Shown: piece by piece, positions 8,809-17,900 of the stretch
Position numbering within the stretch: the first letter of the stretch is position 1
Layout of the letters: every line of letters begins with the position of its first letter
Notes under the pieces: generated by a model
What the model was told of the DNA's origin: nothing
Database searches by the model: none
The model's input: the letters and a program-made list of their open reading frames with translations, nothing else
Translations under genes and position numbers: made by a program
Origin: Prevotellaceae bacterium UBA1075
GTDB lineage: Bacteria; Bacteroidota; Bacteroidia; Bacteroidales; Bacteroidaceae
Length of the DNA: 64,000 nt
Direction: 5' to 3'
Assembly (NCBI GenBank): GCA_002316015.1
Contig: DCCS01000040.1
Span: 12,936-76,935 of the forward strand

Positions 8809-10098
8809 TTAACCTCCGAAATTGTCAAAGCGAATCATGTCGTCCTCAACACCAAGGCTGTGCAAGAGGTCAAGCACAGTCTTGGCCATCATTGGGGGGC
8901 CGCACAAGTAGTACTCGCAATCTTCGGGAGAATCATGCTGCTTGAGATAGGTGTCTCCCATCACTGGTGCCACGAAGCCTGGAGTATATTTGATGCCAGC
9001 GGCATCAGCCTTGGGATCGGGACGGTCAAGAGCCAGGTGGAAATGGAAGTTAGAGAAGTCCTTCTCCAACTGCAGGAAGTCATTGAGGAATGGAATCTCC
9101 TCCAAAGCGCGCGCTCCATAGAAATAGTGCATGGGGCGCTTGCGGTCCTCGTCACTCACGCCATGCCCCTTGAGCATGTGCATAATCTGCGCACGCAGGG
9201 GAGCCATGCCGGCACCGCCGCCTACCCAAATCATCTCGCGCCCCGACCCGTATACGGGATGGAACTCTCCATAGGGGCCACTCATCTCCACCTTGTCTCC
9301 TGGCTTCAGGCTGAAGATGTATGAAGACGCTATGCCGGGGTTGACATCCTGGAATCCAGGCCCCTGATCCTTGGGCTTAAAGGGAGGTGTTGCGATACGC
9401 ACGTTCAGCGTGATGATATCACCCTCGTCGGGATAATTGGCCATCGAGTATGCTCGGACGGTTTCAGAGGAATTGACACACTTCAGACCGAAGAGCCCGA
9501 ACTTCTTCCATGCAGGCATGTAGGTGTCTCCTATGAGGCCCTTGTCGATGTCCTTGTCATAGTCAATGCTGCCGAAAGCTGGAATCTTAATCTGTGCATA
9601 CGATCCCGGCTCGAAGTCCATATGCTCGCCTGCGGGAAGAGCCACCTTGAACTCCTTGATGAAGGTGGCCACATTGCGGTTCCCTATCACTGTGCACTCC
9701 CACTCCTTGACACCCATGACAGAGTCAGGCACCTTGATAGACATGTCACCTCTGACCTTGCACTGACAGCCCAGTCGCCAGTGATCCTTAATCTGCTTGC
9801 GGGTGAAATGCCCTTTCTCCGAGTCGAGAATCTCACCCCCGCCATCGGTCACTTGCAACTTGCACTGCCCGCATGACCCTTTGCCGCCACACGCACTGGG
9901 CAGATAGATGCCCTTCTGGGCAAGCGTGGAAAGCAGGGAGTCTCCCTGTCCCACCGACACTGTGTCCTTGCCGTTGATTGTTATCTTCACATTGCCACTG
10001 GGTGACAAATAGTTCTTTGCCACGAGCAGGATGATGACCAGCACAAGGATAATCGCCAGGAAGACACCAATGCTCGCTAAAATCAAATTCATATCCAT
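8809..10098 (-). CDS. nqrF: Na+-translocating NADH:quinone reductase subunit F
   Basis: NqrF is the NADH-oxidising entry subunit of the sodium pump on the cytoplasmic face of the inner membrane. One N-terminal membrane helix (residues 5-27) is followed by a plant-type 2Fe-2S ferredoxin domain with cysteines C70, C76, C79 and C111. A ferredoxin-reductase module then carries the FAD motif RAYSMAN and the NADH-binding motif GGGAGMAPLRAQI; the chain ends RFDNFGG. The length (429 aa) is close to the family size. It is the last of six genes and starts 16 bp after nqrE, behind a strong AGGAGGAA ribosome-binding site. NADH electrons would pass from FAD to 2Fe-2S and on to the NqrD/E cluster. Confidence 0.97.
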   Translation of the reverse strand: MDMNLILASIGVFLAIILVLVIILLVAKNYLSPSGNVKITINGKDTVSVGQGDSLLSTLAQKGIYLPSACGGKGSCGQCKLQVTDGGGEILDSEKGHFTRKQIKDHWRLGCQCKVRGDMSIKVPDSVMGVKEWECTVIGNRNVATFIKEFKVALPAGEHMDFEPGSYAQIKIPAFGSIDYDKDIDKGLIGDTYMPAWKKFGLFGLKCVNSSETVRAYSMANYPDEGDIITLNVRIATPPFKPKDQGPGFQDVNPGIASSYIFSLKPGDKVEMSGPYGEFHPVYGSGREMIWVGGGAGMAPLRAQIMHMLKGHGVSDEDRKRPMHYFYGARALEEIPFLNDFLQLEKDFSNFHFHLALDRPDPKADAAGIKYTPGFVAPVMGDTYLKQHDSPEDCEYYLCGPPMMAKTVLDLLHSLGVEDDMIRFDNFGG

Positions 10099-10114
10099 TG
10101 TATATTCCTCCTGT

Positions 10115-10744
10115 TTAGATTTTCAAACCGCTGAAGCACATAAACGCCATTGCCATCAGCCCCACCGTGATAAAGGTGATGCCCAGTCCCTGGAGGGGAC
10201 GTGGAACATCGGTGTAGGCCATCTTCTCGCGTATGGCGGCCAGCCCCACAATGGCCAGCAGCCAGCCTATGCCGCTACCCAGGGCATAGGCGACAGAGTC
10301 GCCAAGGCAGGAAATGGCCTGGGTGCTGGTTTCGGGATCCATCTGGACACGCTGCTGCATGAACAGCGAAGCACCCATGATGGCACAGTTGACGGCTATG
10401 AGAGGCAGGAAAATGCCGAGAGAGGCATACAGTGAGGGGCTGAAACGCTCAACGACCATCTCCACCAATTGCACAATTCCCGCGATGACCGCGATGAACA
10501 GGATGAAGGCCAGGAAGGTGAGGTCAACACCCTTGACCAGGGCATCGGGACCAAGCACATAGGTCTGTAGAGCGTAATCCACCGGCACGGTAACGAGCAG
10601 CACGAAGGTGACTGCCAAGCCCAAGCCCAGCGCTGTCTTCACGTTCTTGGATACAGCCAGATAAGAGCACATACCCAGGAAGAATGCGAATATCATGTTG
10701 TCCACAAAGATAGAGCGGACAAACAAACTAATCATGTGTTCCAT
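10115..10744 (-). CDS. nqrE: Na+-translocating NADH:quinone reductase subunit E
   Basis: A polytopic inner-membrane subunit (209 aa, six predicted helices) homologous to NqrD and RnfA. Together NqrD and NqrE bind a membrane-embedded iron-sulfur cluster that hands electrons from NqrF to the FMN of NqrC. The cysteines expected to bind it are present at C26 (FFLGMCSYLAVSKN) and C120 (LIAVNCAIMGAS). The gene lies 31 bp after nqrD and 16 bp before nqrF, within an uninterrupted operon. Confidence 0.97.
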   Translation of the reverse strand: MEHMISLFVRSIFVDNMIFAFFLGMCSYLAVSKNVKTALGLGLAVTFVLLVTVPVDYALQTYVLGPDALVKGVDLTFLAFILFIAVIAGIVQLVEMVVERFSPSLYASLGIFLPLIAVNCAIMGASLFMQQRVQMDPETSTQAISCLGDSVAYALGSGIGWLLAIVGLAAIREKMAYTDVPRPLQGLGITFITVGLMAMAFMCFSGLKI

Positions 10745-10775
10745 AATTCTATTCTTGTTTTAACCAGGTATATGT

Positions 10776-11411
10776 TTACTTCTCCTCTTTGTTCATGGAG
10801 CGGTGAGCCCAGATGACACAGCCGAGGATTACCAGGGACATGGCAGGCATCACCATCATGCCGTTGTTGAGATACCAGCCACCATTCTCCACATACCAGC
10901 TGGCGGGGATGACATGGAAGCCCAGCAGGGTGCCGAACCCGAAGAGTTCGCGCACGAAGCCCACAACGACAAGCACAAGGGCATAACCCAGCCCGTTCCC
11001 GATACCATCGAGAAAAGACTCCCAGGGACCATTCTGCATGGCGAAAGCCTCAAGGCGTCCCATCAGAATGCAGTTGGTGATAATAAGACCTACATACACC
11101 GACAGGGCCACGCTCACATCATACACATAAGCCTTGAGCACCTGGCTCACGATGGTCACAAGAGCAGCCACGACCACCAGTTGCACAATGATGCGGATAC
11201 GGTTGGGGATTGTCTTGCGCAGCAGTGAAATAATCACATTTGAGAAAGCCGTGATGACCGTAACACTCAGTCCCATCACAATGGCCGGCTTCAACTGGGA
11301 GGTAACAGCCAGTGCAGAACAGATACCCAGAACCTGTACAGCCACAGGGTTGTTGAGGTTCAGCGGTCCAGTCAATGCCTCACGGTTCTCCTTGGAAAAC
11401 AATTTACTCAT
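10776..11411 (-). CDS. nqrD: Na+-translocating NADH:quinone reductase subunit D
   Basis: A six-helix membrane subunit (211 aa), partner of NqrE in the sodium pump. The cluster-binding cysteines are C31 (QVLGICSALAV) and C114 (LIITNCILMGRLEA), placed as in the characterised Vibrio protein. The start ATG at 11411 is preceded by an AGGAGGAAC sequence about 13 nt upstream, an unusually clear Shine-Dalgarno site for this phylum. The gene follows nqrC by 21 bp. Confidence 0.97.
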   Translation of the reverse strand: MSKLFSKENREALTGPLNLNNPVAVQVLGICSALAVTSQLKPAIVMGLSVTVITAFSNVIISLLRKTIPNRIRIIVQLVVVAALVTIVSQVLKAYVYDVSVALSVYVGLIITNCILMGRLEAFAMQNGPWESFLDGIGNGLGYALVLVVVGFVRELFGFGTLLGFHVIPASWYVENGGWYLNNGMMVMPAMSLVILGCVIWAHRSMNKEEK

Positions 11412-11432
11412 AATTCTCTGTTCCTCCTAAGA

Positions 11433-12332
11433 TTAGTTGTTTTGTGTGTTGTCGCACTCCTCCACGTTCACAGCAGCGGCACAGTTGCCGGTTCCTGCCG
11501 CCGTGTTTCCCAGCAGGGCGGGGGTCTTTGACTCAATGAACTTCCCGTAGATTTTCAGTCCGCCATTGACCATTGCTCCCACACCTGCACTGGTGAGGGT
11601 TGCTCCCGTTACTCCATCTATCTCGGTGGCCTTGCTGGCCGTGCCTTTCTTCACCACCGTGAGGGCTATCTCATGTGTGGGGTCACTCTCGTTGTAGATG
11701 GGTTTGCCTATGAACTGCTCCTGGAAATCACGGTCGGCGATGCGTGCGCCCAGTCCGGCTGTCTCGCTCTCGTGATAGAAGTAGGCTCCCTTGACGGTGG
11801 GCACGTTGCTGTCGAATGACAACGCAAGGTAGCCCCACAGGCCGCCCCACAGGCCACGGCCCACTACGGGCAACACATACACCTCCTCGCCATTCTTGCT
11901 TTTGCCCACAAACACATGCAGACGACCCTCCTTGATGGCCTTTCCGTAACTGCTCTCAAACTGTCCCTCGTAAGGAGTCATGACTGTCTGGGTGGAATCG
12001 AGGACATAGTCCCGAACCTTGTCAAACTCCGTTTTCACGTCAATGGAGTCGCGGCTGAATCCCATGGCGGTCAGTATCTGCCCCTTGGTGTCGTTCTCCA
12101 CATTCACGTCTTGGGTGGGCTTCAACGCCGAGCTGACGAAAGCCAGCAGGAAGGCCACCACAACCACCATCACGGCAGCGTAGGCGATAGTGTAGGCATT
12201 GCTGTTGGTATTGAGCCTCTTCTTCACTTCCTTGATCTCAGATGCAGGAGCGCCACAGATAGGGCACTTCTCGGGCACTGTGTCGGCCTCGAATGTCTTT
12301 CCGCAGACATTGCACTTGAATTTCTTTGCCAT
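11433..12332 (-). CDS. nqrC: Na+-translocating NADH:quinone reductase subunit C with N-terminal rubredoxin-like domain
   Basis: The start is set at the ATG at 12332, directly behind a GGAGAGGAGA purine tract; an earlier in-frame start at 12359 would overlap nqrB. Residues 1-30 form a rubredoxin-like knuckle pair: C7-N-V-C10, then C23-P-I-C26-G-A-P, as in the C-terminal domain of rubrerythrin. One membrane helix follows (about 48-68), then the periplasmic FMN-binding domain with the flavinylation motif DGVTGAT, where T245 is the expected FMN-phosphodiester threonine. NqrC passes electrons to NqrB. The cysteine domain is not part of standard NqrC as I know it and would sit on the cytoplasmic side near NqrF. 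Confidence 0.95.
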   Translation of the reverse strand: MAKKFKCNVCGKTFEADTVPEKCPICGAPASEIKEVKKRLNTNSNAYTIAYAAVMVVVVAFLLAFVSSALKPTQDVNVENDTKGQILTAMGFSRDSIDVKTEFDKVRDYVLDSTQTVMTPYEGQFESSYGKAIKEGRLHVFVGKSKNGEEVYVLPVVGRGLWGGLWGYLALSFDSNVPTVKGAYFYHESETAGLGARIADRDFQEQFIGKPIYNESDPTHEIALTVVKKGTASKATEIDGVTGATLTSAGVGAMVNGGLKIYGKFIESKTPALLGNTAAGTGNCAAAVNVEECDNTQNN

Positions 12333-12342
12333 ATCTCTCCTC
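12333..12342 (-). promoter_or_regulatory. Ribosome-binding site deciding the nqrC start
   Basis: On the minus strand the purine tract GGAGAGGAGA directly precedes the ATG at 12332. It supports this start over the in-frame ATG at 12359 and so retains the rubredoxin-like domain without 9 extra residues. Confidence 0.6.
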
Positions 12343-12345
12343 TCC

Positions 12346-13518
12346 TTATTTAATTGCACGTTTGGCGCGCTTACTGATGTTCACCTGCACAAAGCAGTAG
12401 TCGATGAGCGGCGCGAAGGCGTTCATCAGCAGGATGGCGAGCATCATGCCCTCGGGGAAACCGGGGTTGAGCACCCTAACCATCACGGCGACAACGCCTA
12501 TCAGGAAACCATATATGTATTTGCCACACTCGGTACGTGCCCCGGTCACGGGGTCAGTGGCCATGAACACGGCTCCGAAGGCGAAACCACCCAGCACCAG
12601 ATGCTGGTACCACAGGATGTGGTTCCCCTCCACTCCCTGCAGCAGGAACCCCATCAAGGCGCCTCCCACAAAGACACTCAGCATGGTTTTCCAACTGGCC
12701 ACACCTGTCCAGAGCAACAGGACTGCGCCCAGGGCAATGGCGATGACACTGGTCTCACCCACAGAACCAGGGATGAGACCTACGATGGCATTGTGGATCG
12801 TCTGGCAATCAAACCCCTGGAAACCGGACTCCACTGCAGCTCCAAGCGGTGTGGCCGACGTGGCCACATCGGCCAGGTTGTTGCCCAGTCCGCATATCTG
12901 GTCCTGCGCCACCCACACCTTGCTGTCGCCACTCATGGCCGAGGGGTAACTGAAGAAGAGGAACGCGCGGGTGACAAGAGCGGGGTTGAACACATTCATG
13001 CCTGTGCCCCCGAAAATCTCCTTGGCAAAAATCACGCTGAACGCCATCGCGATGGCCAGCATCCACAGGGGAAGGGTCACCGGGACTATCATGGGGATGA
13101 TGATGCCCGACACGAGGAATCCCTCCTGGATCTCCTCACCTTTCCACTGAGCCACGGCAAACTCGATGCCGAGTCCCACAGCATAACTCACCACTATCTT
13201 GGGCAGCACGGCAAGAAAGCCATAGCCAAACACCTCCCAGAAGGAAGCGCTGGCCAGTGTGCCCGCTGCCAGATAGTTCTGGTAGCCCACGTTGTACATG
13301 CCGAAGAGCAGGGCAGGCATCAGGGCGAGCACCACAAGGCTCATGATGCGCTTGCTGTCAATGGCATCGTGTATGTTCACGCTGCCCACGCGCGAGGTCG
13401 TGTTGGGAACGAAAGCGAAGGTCTCGAATCCATCTACCAGGCTGCGGAAGGCATGGAACTTGCCACCCTCTTCCACATAGGGCTTTATGTGATCGAATAA
13501 ATTTCTGATTGCTTTCAT
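12346..13518 (-). CDS. nqrB: Na+-translocating NADH:quinone reductase subunit B
   Basis: A large polytopic subunit (390 aa) of the NQR/RnfD family that carries covalent FMN and riboflavin and contains the sodium path. The expected FMN attachment threonine is T223 within DVATSATPLGA, where the canonical SGAT reads SAT here. Other recognisable stretches are NPALVTRAFLFFSYPSAMSGD and a C-terminal GFPEGMMLAILLMNAFAPLID. It begins 17 bp after nqrA and stops 13 bp before nqrC. Confidence 0.97.
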   Translation of the reverse strand: MKAIRNLFDHIKPYVEEGGKFHAFRSLVDGFETFAFVPNTTSRVGSVNIHDAIDSKRIMSLVVLALMPALLFGMYNVGYQNYLAAGTLASASFWEVFGYGFLAVLPKIVVSYAVGLGIEFAVAQWKGEEIQEGFLVSGIIIPMIVPVTLPLWMLAIAMAFSVIFAKEIFGGTGMNVFNPALVTRAFLFFSYPSAMSGDSKVWVAQDQICGLGNNLADVATSATPLGAAVESGFQGFDCQTIHNAIVGLIPGSVGETSVIAIALGAVLLLWTGVASWKTMLSVFVGGALMGFLLQGVEGNHILWYQHLVLGGFAFGAVFMATDPVTGARTECGKYIYGFLIGVVAVMVRVLNPGFPEGMMLAILLMNAFAPLIDYCFVQVNISKRAKRAIK

Positions 13519-13535
13519 GTTGTATAACTGTTTCT

Positions 13536-14864
13536 TTAAGCGTTTTCCTTTCTGAGGATGTCAAGTCCCTGGCGCACAATACGCTGCAACTCCAGTTTGG
13601 AACTGTCAACAAACTCGGCAATGGCGAAATCCTCGGGGGCAACCTCGTATATTCCCAAAGCCTCCTGGCGGTCGATGTCACCCGTAATGATGGCCTTTAC
13701 CAGATAGCCCGCATAGATGTCCATGGGGAACACATGGTCGTACTCTCCGCTCATAATCATGTGACGCTCTCCCCCCTTCACGCGCGCGTCAATAATATAT
13801 TCCTTCCTCTTGCCCAGCAGCCAACTGAAATAACTGCGGTATGCGCTGAAGGTGTCCAGCCTGGGACATATCCACCCCAGGAACTCATCGGCATGGTCAC
13901 CCTCGGGGATGACATTCACCTCGGTGGCGTGCGCGGCCAGGAAAGAGTCGCGGCTGGTCTTCATCCCGGTCATCACGTTACCGTTGATGATGCGCGTGTC
14001 GTCGGTGTTGACGCGCCCGTCCAGCAGGGTGGGGAGTTTCTGGCCCACCTTTATCCGATAGTAGGCGGGAGCCGTCACTTCACTGCCGGCCAGGGCAATG
14101 GTGCGCGTGAGATCCACCTGTCCCGTGGCCATAAGCCTGCCCACGAATATCACTTCCTCGGCACCCAGGGTCCACACCACCTCGCCTTTGTTCACGGGGT
14201 CGATATGATTGATCTGTACACCCACGTTTCCTGCGGGAGCGGGGCCGTCAAACAACGTCACCTCACAATCCTTTGCCTTCAGCAAAGCGTCGCTCGTCTG
14301 CCTGACACTCACGCCCAGGTGCACCTTCGCCATCTTCGAGAGGGCAGTCAGTCCCGCCTGGAAGGCATTTTCTTGCCCCTTCAGGATGTATTCGAAGTCC
14401 TGGCTGAGGGGCATGCTGTTGAACGCACTCACGAAGATGGCCTTGGGGGTGTCTTCGGGCGAGGGCACCACATCATAGGGACGCTGGCGGAAGAAGCCGA
14501 AGAGGCCGCTCTCCAGGAGCAGGCTCTTCACATCACTTTTGGTGTCAAACTGGCGCGCCTCCTGCTTCTCGCCGGCCTGCACATGGACAGCCATCAACTT
14601 CCTGCGGTCGCCGCGCTCTACCTGGGAAACCGTTCCGCTGACCGGACTCACGAATTTCACCTCGGGGTGCAGTTTGTCAGCAAAGAGGGCGTCACCGGCT
14701 TTCACGGCATCACCTTCCTTCACCACCACACGGGGTTTCAGGCCAGGAAAATCATCGGGACACAGCGCATACTCACCACCACAGGGGATGTCCGAGGTTT
14801 GCAACGCCGCCTTCCCTTTCAGATTGACATCAAGGCCCTTTCTCAATTTGATTACCTTTGTCAT
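13536..14864 (-). CDS. nqrA: Na+-translocating NADH:quinone reductase subunit A
   Basis: The soluble cytoplasmic subunit of the sodium pump (442 aa), associated with quinone binding next to NqrB. The N-terminal part contains the barrel-sandwich-like region CPDDFPGLKPRVVVKEGDAV followed by PVSGTVSQVERGDRRKLMAV. The C-terminus carries the SLBB-like and helical regions seen in NqrA. It is the first gene of the six-gene nqrABCDEF operon and is transcribed divergently from tamB, with a shared 125-bp upstream region. The length is normal for the family. Confidence 0.97.
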   Translation of the reverse strand: MTKVIKLRKGLDVNLKGKAALQTSDIPCGGEYALCPDDFPGLKPRVVVKEGDAVKAGDALFADKLHPEVKFVSPVSGTVSQVERGDRRKLMAVHVQAGEKQEARQFDTKSDVKSLLLESGLFGFFRQRPYDVVPSPEDTPKAIFVSAFNSMPLSQDFEYILKGQENAFQAGLTALSKMAKVHLGVSVRQTSDALLKAKDCEVTLFDGPAPAGNVGVQINHIDPVNKGEVVWTLGAEEVIFVGRLMATGQVDLTRTIALAGSEVTAPAYYRIKVGQKLPTLLDGRVNTDDTRIINGNVMTGMKTSRDSFLAAHATEVNVIPEGDHADEFLGWICPRLDTFSAYRSYFSWLLGKRKEYIIDARVKGGERHMIMSGEYDHVFPMDIYAGYLVKAIITGDIDRQEALGIYEVAPEDFAIAEFVDSSKLELQRIVRQGLDILRKENA

Positions 14865-14899
14865 ATCAAGAACAAAATAACGTTACCTTAAAAGTCCTG

Positions 14900-14935
14900 C
14901 AAAATTACTTAAAAAAAGCGATTTGCCATTGCAAA
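14900..14935 (-). promoter_or_regulatory. Candidate nqrA promoter
   Basis: The minus-strand -7 box TAATTTTG (14907-14900) matches TAnnTTTG. The nearest TTTG (14935-14932) is 24 bp upstream, wider than the usual 19-21, so the -33 assignment is weak. It would give a leader of about 30 nt. Confidence 0.45.
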
Positions 14936-14957
14936 CCGAATTTTATTTGTACTTTTG
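14929..14957 (+). promoter_or_regulatory. Candidate tamB promoter
   Basis: A -7 box TACTTTTG at 14950-14957 matches TAnnTTTG. A TTG at 14929-14931 lies 18 bp upstream. The start would precede the ATG at 14990 by about 28 nt. It is interleaved with the divergent nqrA promoter. Confidence 0.55.
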
Positions 14958-14989
14958 ACCCGCCTTAACGGGTGTGGGTACACACCGCC

Positions 14990-17900
14990 ATGCGCGGCCT
15001 TCCACACACCAGGCAACTCACGAATAAAACCTCAAGACTCATCAAAGCACTTAAATACCTGTTCCGCATCGGTGTGCTAATCATGCTCGGAGGCTACTTG
15101 ATGCTGTTGGGACTCACGGCGATACCATCTGTCCAGCGATGGTTGGCCGACCTTGTGGGGAATGCGCTTGCCGAGCGCATGGGCACCCGCGTACATGTCC
15201 AAAGGGTGCGCTTGGGGCTTCCCGGCCGCCTCATCGTAGATGGCCTCCAGGTATATGACAGGCGGGACAGCCTCATGCTGCACGTCCCACGCGTGGCCGC
15301 CAAGATTGAAGTGACCCCACTGTTCGAGCACCATATATGCATCAGCAACGCCCAGCTGTTCGGCGCGCGTGCACTCCTCTATCACGCCGTGCCCGACAGT
15401 GCGCCCAACTGGCAGTTTCTCGTTGATGCCTTCAGCCCCCCCCACGACACCACGCCCCCCTCCTTTGACCTGCGCATTCGCTCACTGCTGGCACGCCGAT
15501 GCCAGGTCAGGTACGACCGCCTGTACGAGCCGCACATCCACGGAAGGTTCGACCACAACCACCTGTCAGTCACCGGACTGAGTGTGACAGCCCAGTTGGG
15601 ATGCCTCACACGCGACTCCCTGGATGTCAGCCTGGACAGGCTCGCCTGCCGCGAGCGTAGCGGACTGGAGCTGGACAAGCTGAAGTTCCGTCTGAAGGTC
15701 TTCCGTGACTCTCTGAGCCTGGAGCGTTTGGAAATGCGGCTTCCGCGCACCTCACTCACCATCCCCATGCTCACGGCAACCTACCAGGGTTTGCCCCGCC
15801 AGGACACCCCCCGGGGCGTTTGGCTCAGTCGCATTCAAGCCAGCGCGCAAGTGGACTTGACCGCCGTGCCAGCCGACCTGGCCGCGCTGGCCCCCTCCCT
15901 TAGGCACATGGACAGGGCCGTCTCGCTCTCGGCGCAGGCCCGGCTGGACAGGGACGGGCAATTGAGCCTGCACGGGCTACGGCTCTCGCTGGACGGCGGG
16001 ACACTGGCGCTCAAGGCCAGCATGCAGGGCACTGACCTGTGGGGGACACCCTCGTACACGGCACATATCCACGGGCTGAGCGCCACACACGCACTGTGGA
16101 CACGCCTTCCAGACTGGGCATCCGCACTTCCGCCCTCCATGCCCCAACGGCTACAGCCATTGGGCAACACGCGCGCCACGGGCCAAATATACTACAGCAA
16201 GAGGAAGGCCCGTGCCGACATGACCGTCCACACCGAGGCAGGAACCCTCCAGGCAAAGGGACATCTTGACGACGGGAACCACTTCCAGGCCGACCTCACA
16301 CTGGCCGACGCGCGCATCGGCGCATTCCTGGGCACAGCCTCACGTGCACACCAGCTGACCCTGTCGGCCACAGCCACGCTGCGGGGCAAGCTGCACGGCC
16401 AGGGGAACAAGCCCGAAGTGCACGCCTCGGGCAATGTGCAGTCTATCTCACTGCGCCGGCACACGTACCACGACATACCCTTTCACGCCTCCATGGCCGG
16501 ACACGACTATCGCCTGGCGCTCAAGGCCAGTGAGCAGCAGGGGCAGGTGTCGCTGGACGCGCGGGCCACCCTGCCACCCACAGGTGCCAAGACCTTTGCG
16601 CTTACGGGCTCCATGGAGCAGTTCAGCCCCTGGGCTCTGGGCCTCACGGACGGGCTGCGTGACGAGAGAATCACCGGGCAGATACAGGCCAGCGTAAGCC
16701 TGGAAGAGCCTGGCCAGCCCGAGGGAGAGGCACACATCGCCAACCTGGCGCTCTCTTCCCCCGAGAAGGGAAGGCTCGACATCGGTGACATCAGCCTCAC
16801 CTGCCACCGCGAGGCTGGCCTCCAGCGCATCAGCATGACCAGCGACATGGCCAGCCTGGAGGCTTCGGGCACGTTCAGGTGGAAGTCAATCCCAAAGGCT
16901 GTGGTCTCGCTTGCCAAACGCTACCTGCCCAGCCTCGTCGCCTCCCCACACGCGGGGGAGGGCACGGACGACGTGGACCTCGACTTCACCATGCGCGTGC
17001 GCGACACCACAGTGGCGGCGCGCCTCACCGGAACCAGTCTGTCCATACCCGAAGAGGCCGTCATCCACGGTTACATACACAGCGGGGTGAACTTGATGGA
17101 ACTGGACGGGCAGATACCAAGAATGCGCCTGGGCAATGAGCAACTGCACAATGGCAGCCTTCGCGTGGAATGCACCGGGCGCAACATGCAGGCAAGCGTG
17201 CACGCGCAGCGCATGATGAGGGGGAAGCCCGTGGACATCGACCTGGCCGCCTACGCCGAGAACGACAGGCTGGTGACACGGCTGGGCTGGGACAACCAGG
17301 CAAGCCCCCTGCAAAGGGGGGCAGTGAACCTGTCCGCGCAGTTCTGGAAAGCCCACGGCGGGAAGACTGCCGTAAGGGCCAGCCTGAACCCCTCGGACAT
17401 CGTCATCAGCGACTCGGTGTGGCATATCCGCCCTGGAGTCATACACTGGCACAACGGCAGGGCCGATGTCAGCAATGTGAGCCTGGCCAGCAGCGACCGC
17501 CACCTCACGCTCAACGGCTTTGTGTCATCCGAGGAAGAGGACACGCTCACGGTGGACGTGAAGGACTTCGACCTGGCCTACCTGTTCAATATTGTCAACT
17601 TCCATGCCGTGGACTTCAAAGGGTTCGCCACGGGACGCGTGTATGGGCGCACACTCACGCGCCAGCCACAGGCCGACGCTTTCCTGCAAGTGCACGACTT
17701 CTCGTTCAATGGTGCGGACATGGGCGAGATGGACGTGCACATCAACTGGGGGGCGCGCCCGAAGACCATACAGCTCGACGCCTACATACAGGACCCGCCG
17801 GCCCGGCAGCAGACCATGGTGCGGGGAAGCGTCACCCTGGGTCACGGCCCCGGTTCGGGACTCGACCTTGACATCGACACGCGCCGCATGGACCTGCACT

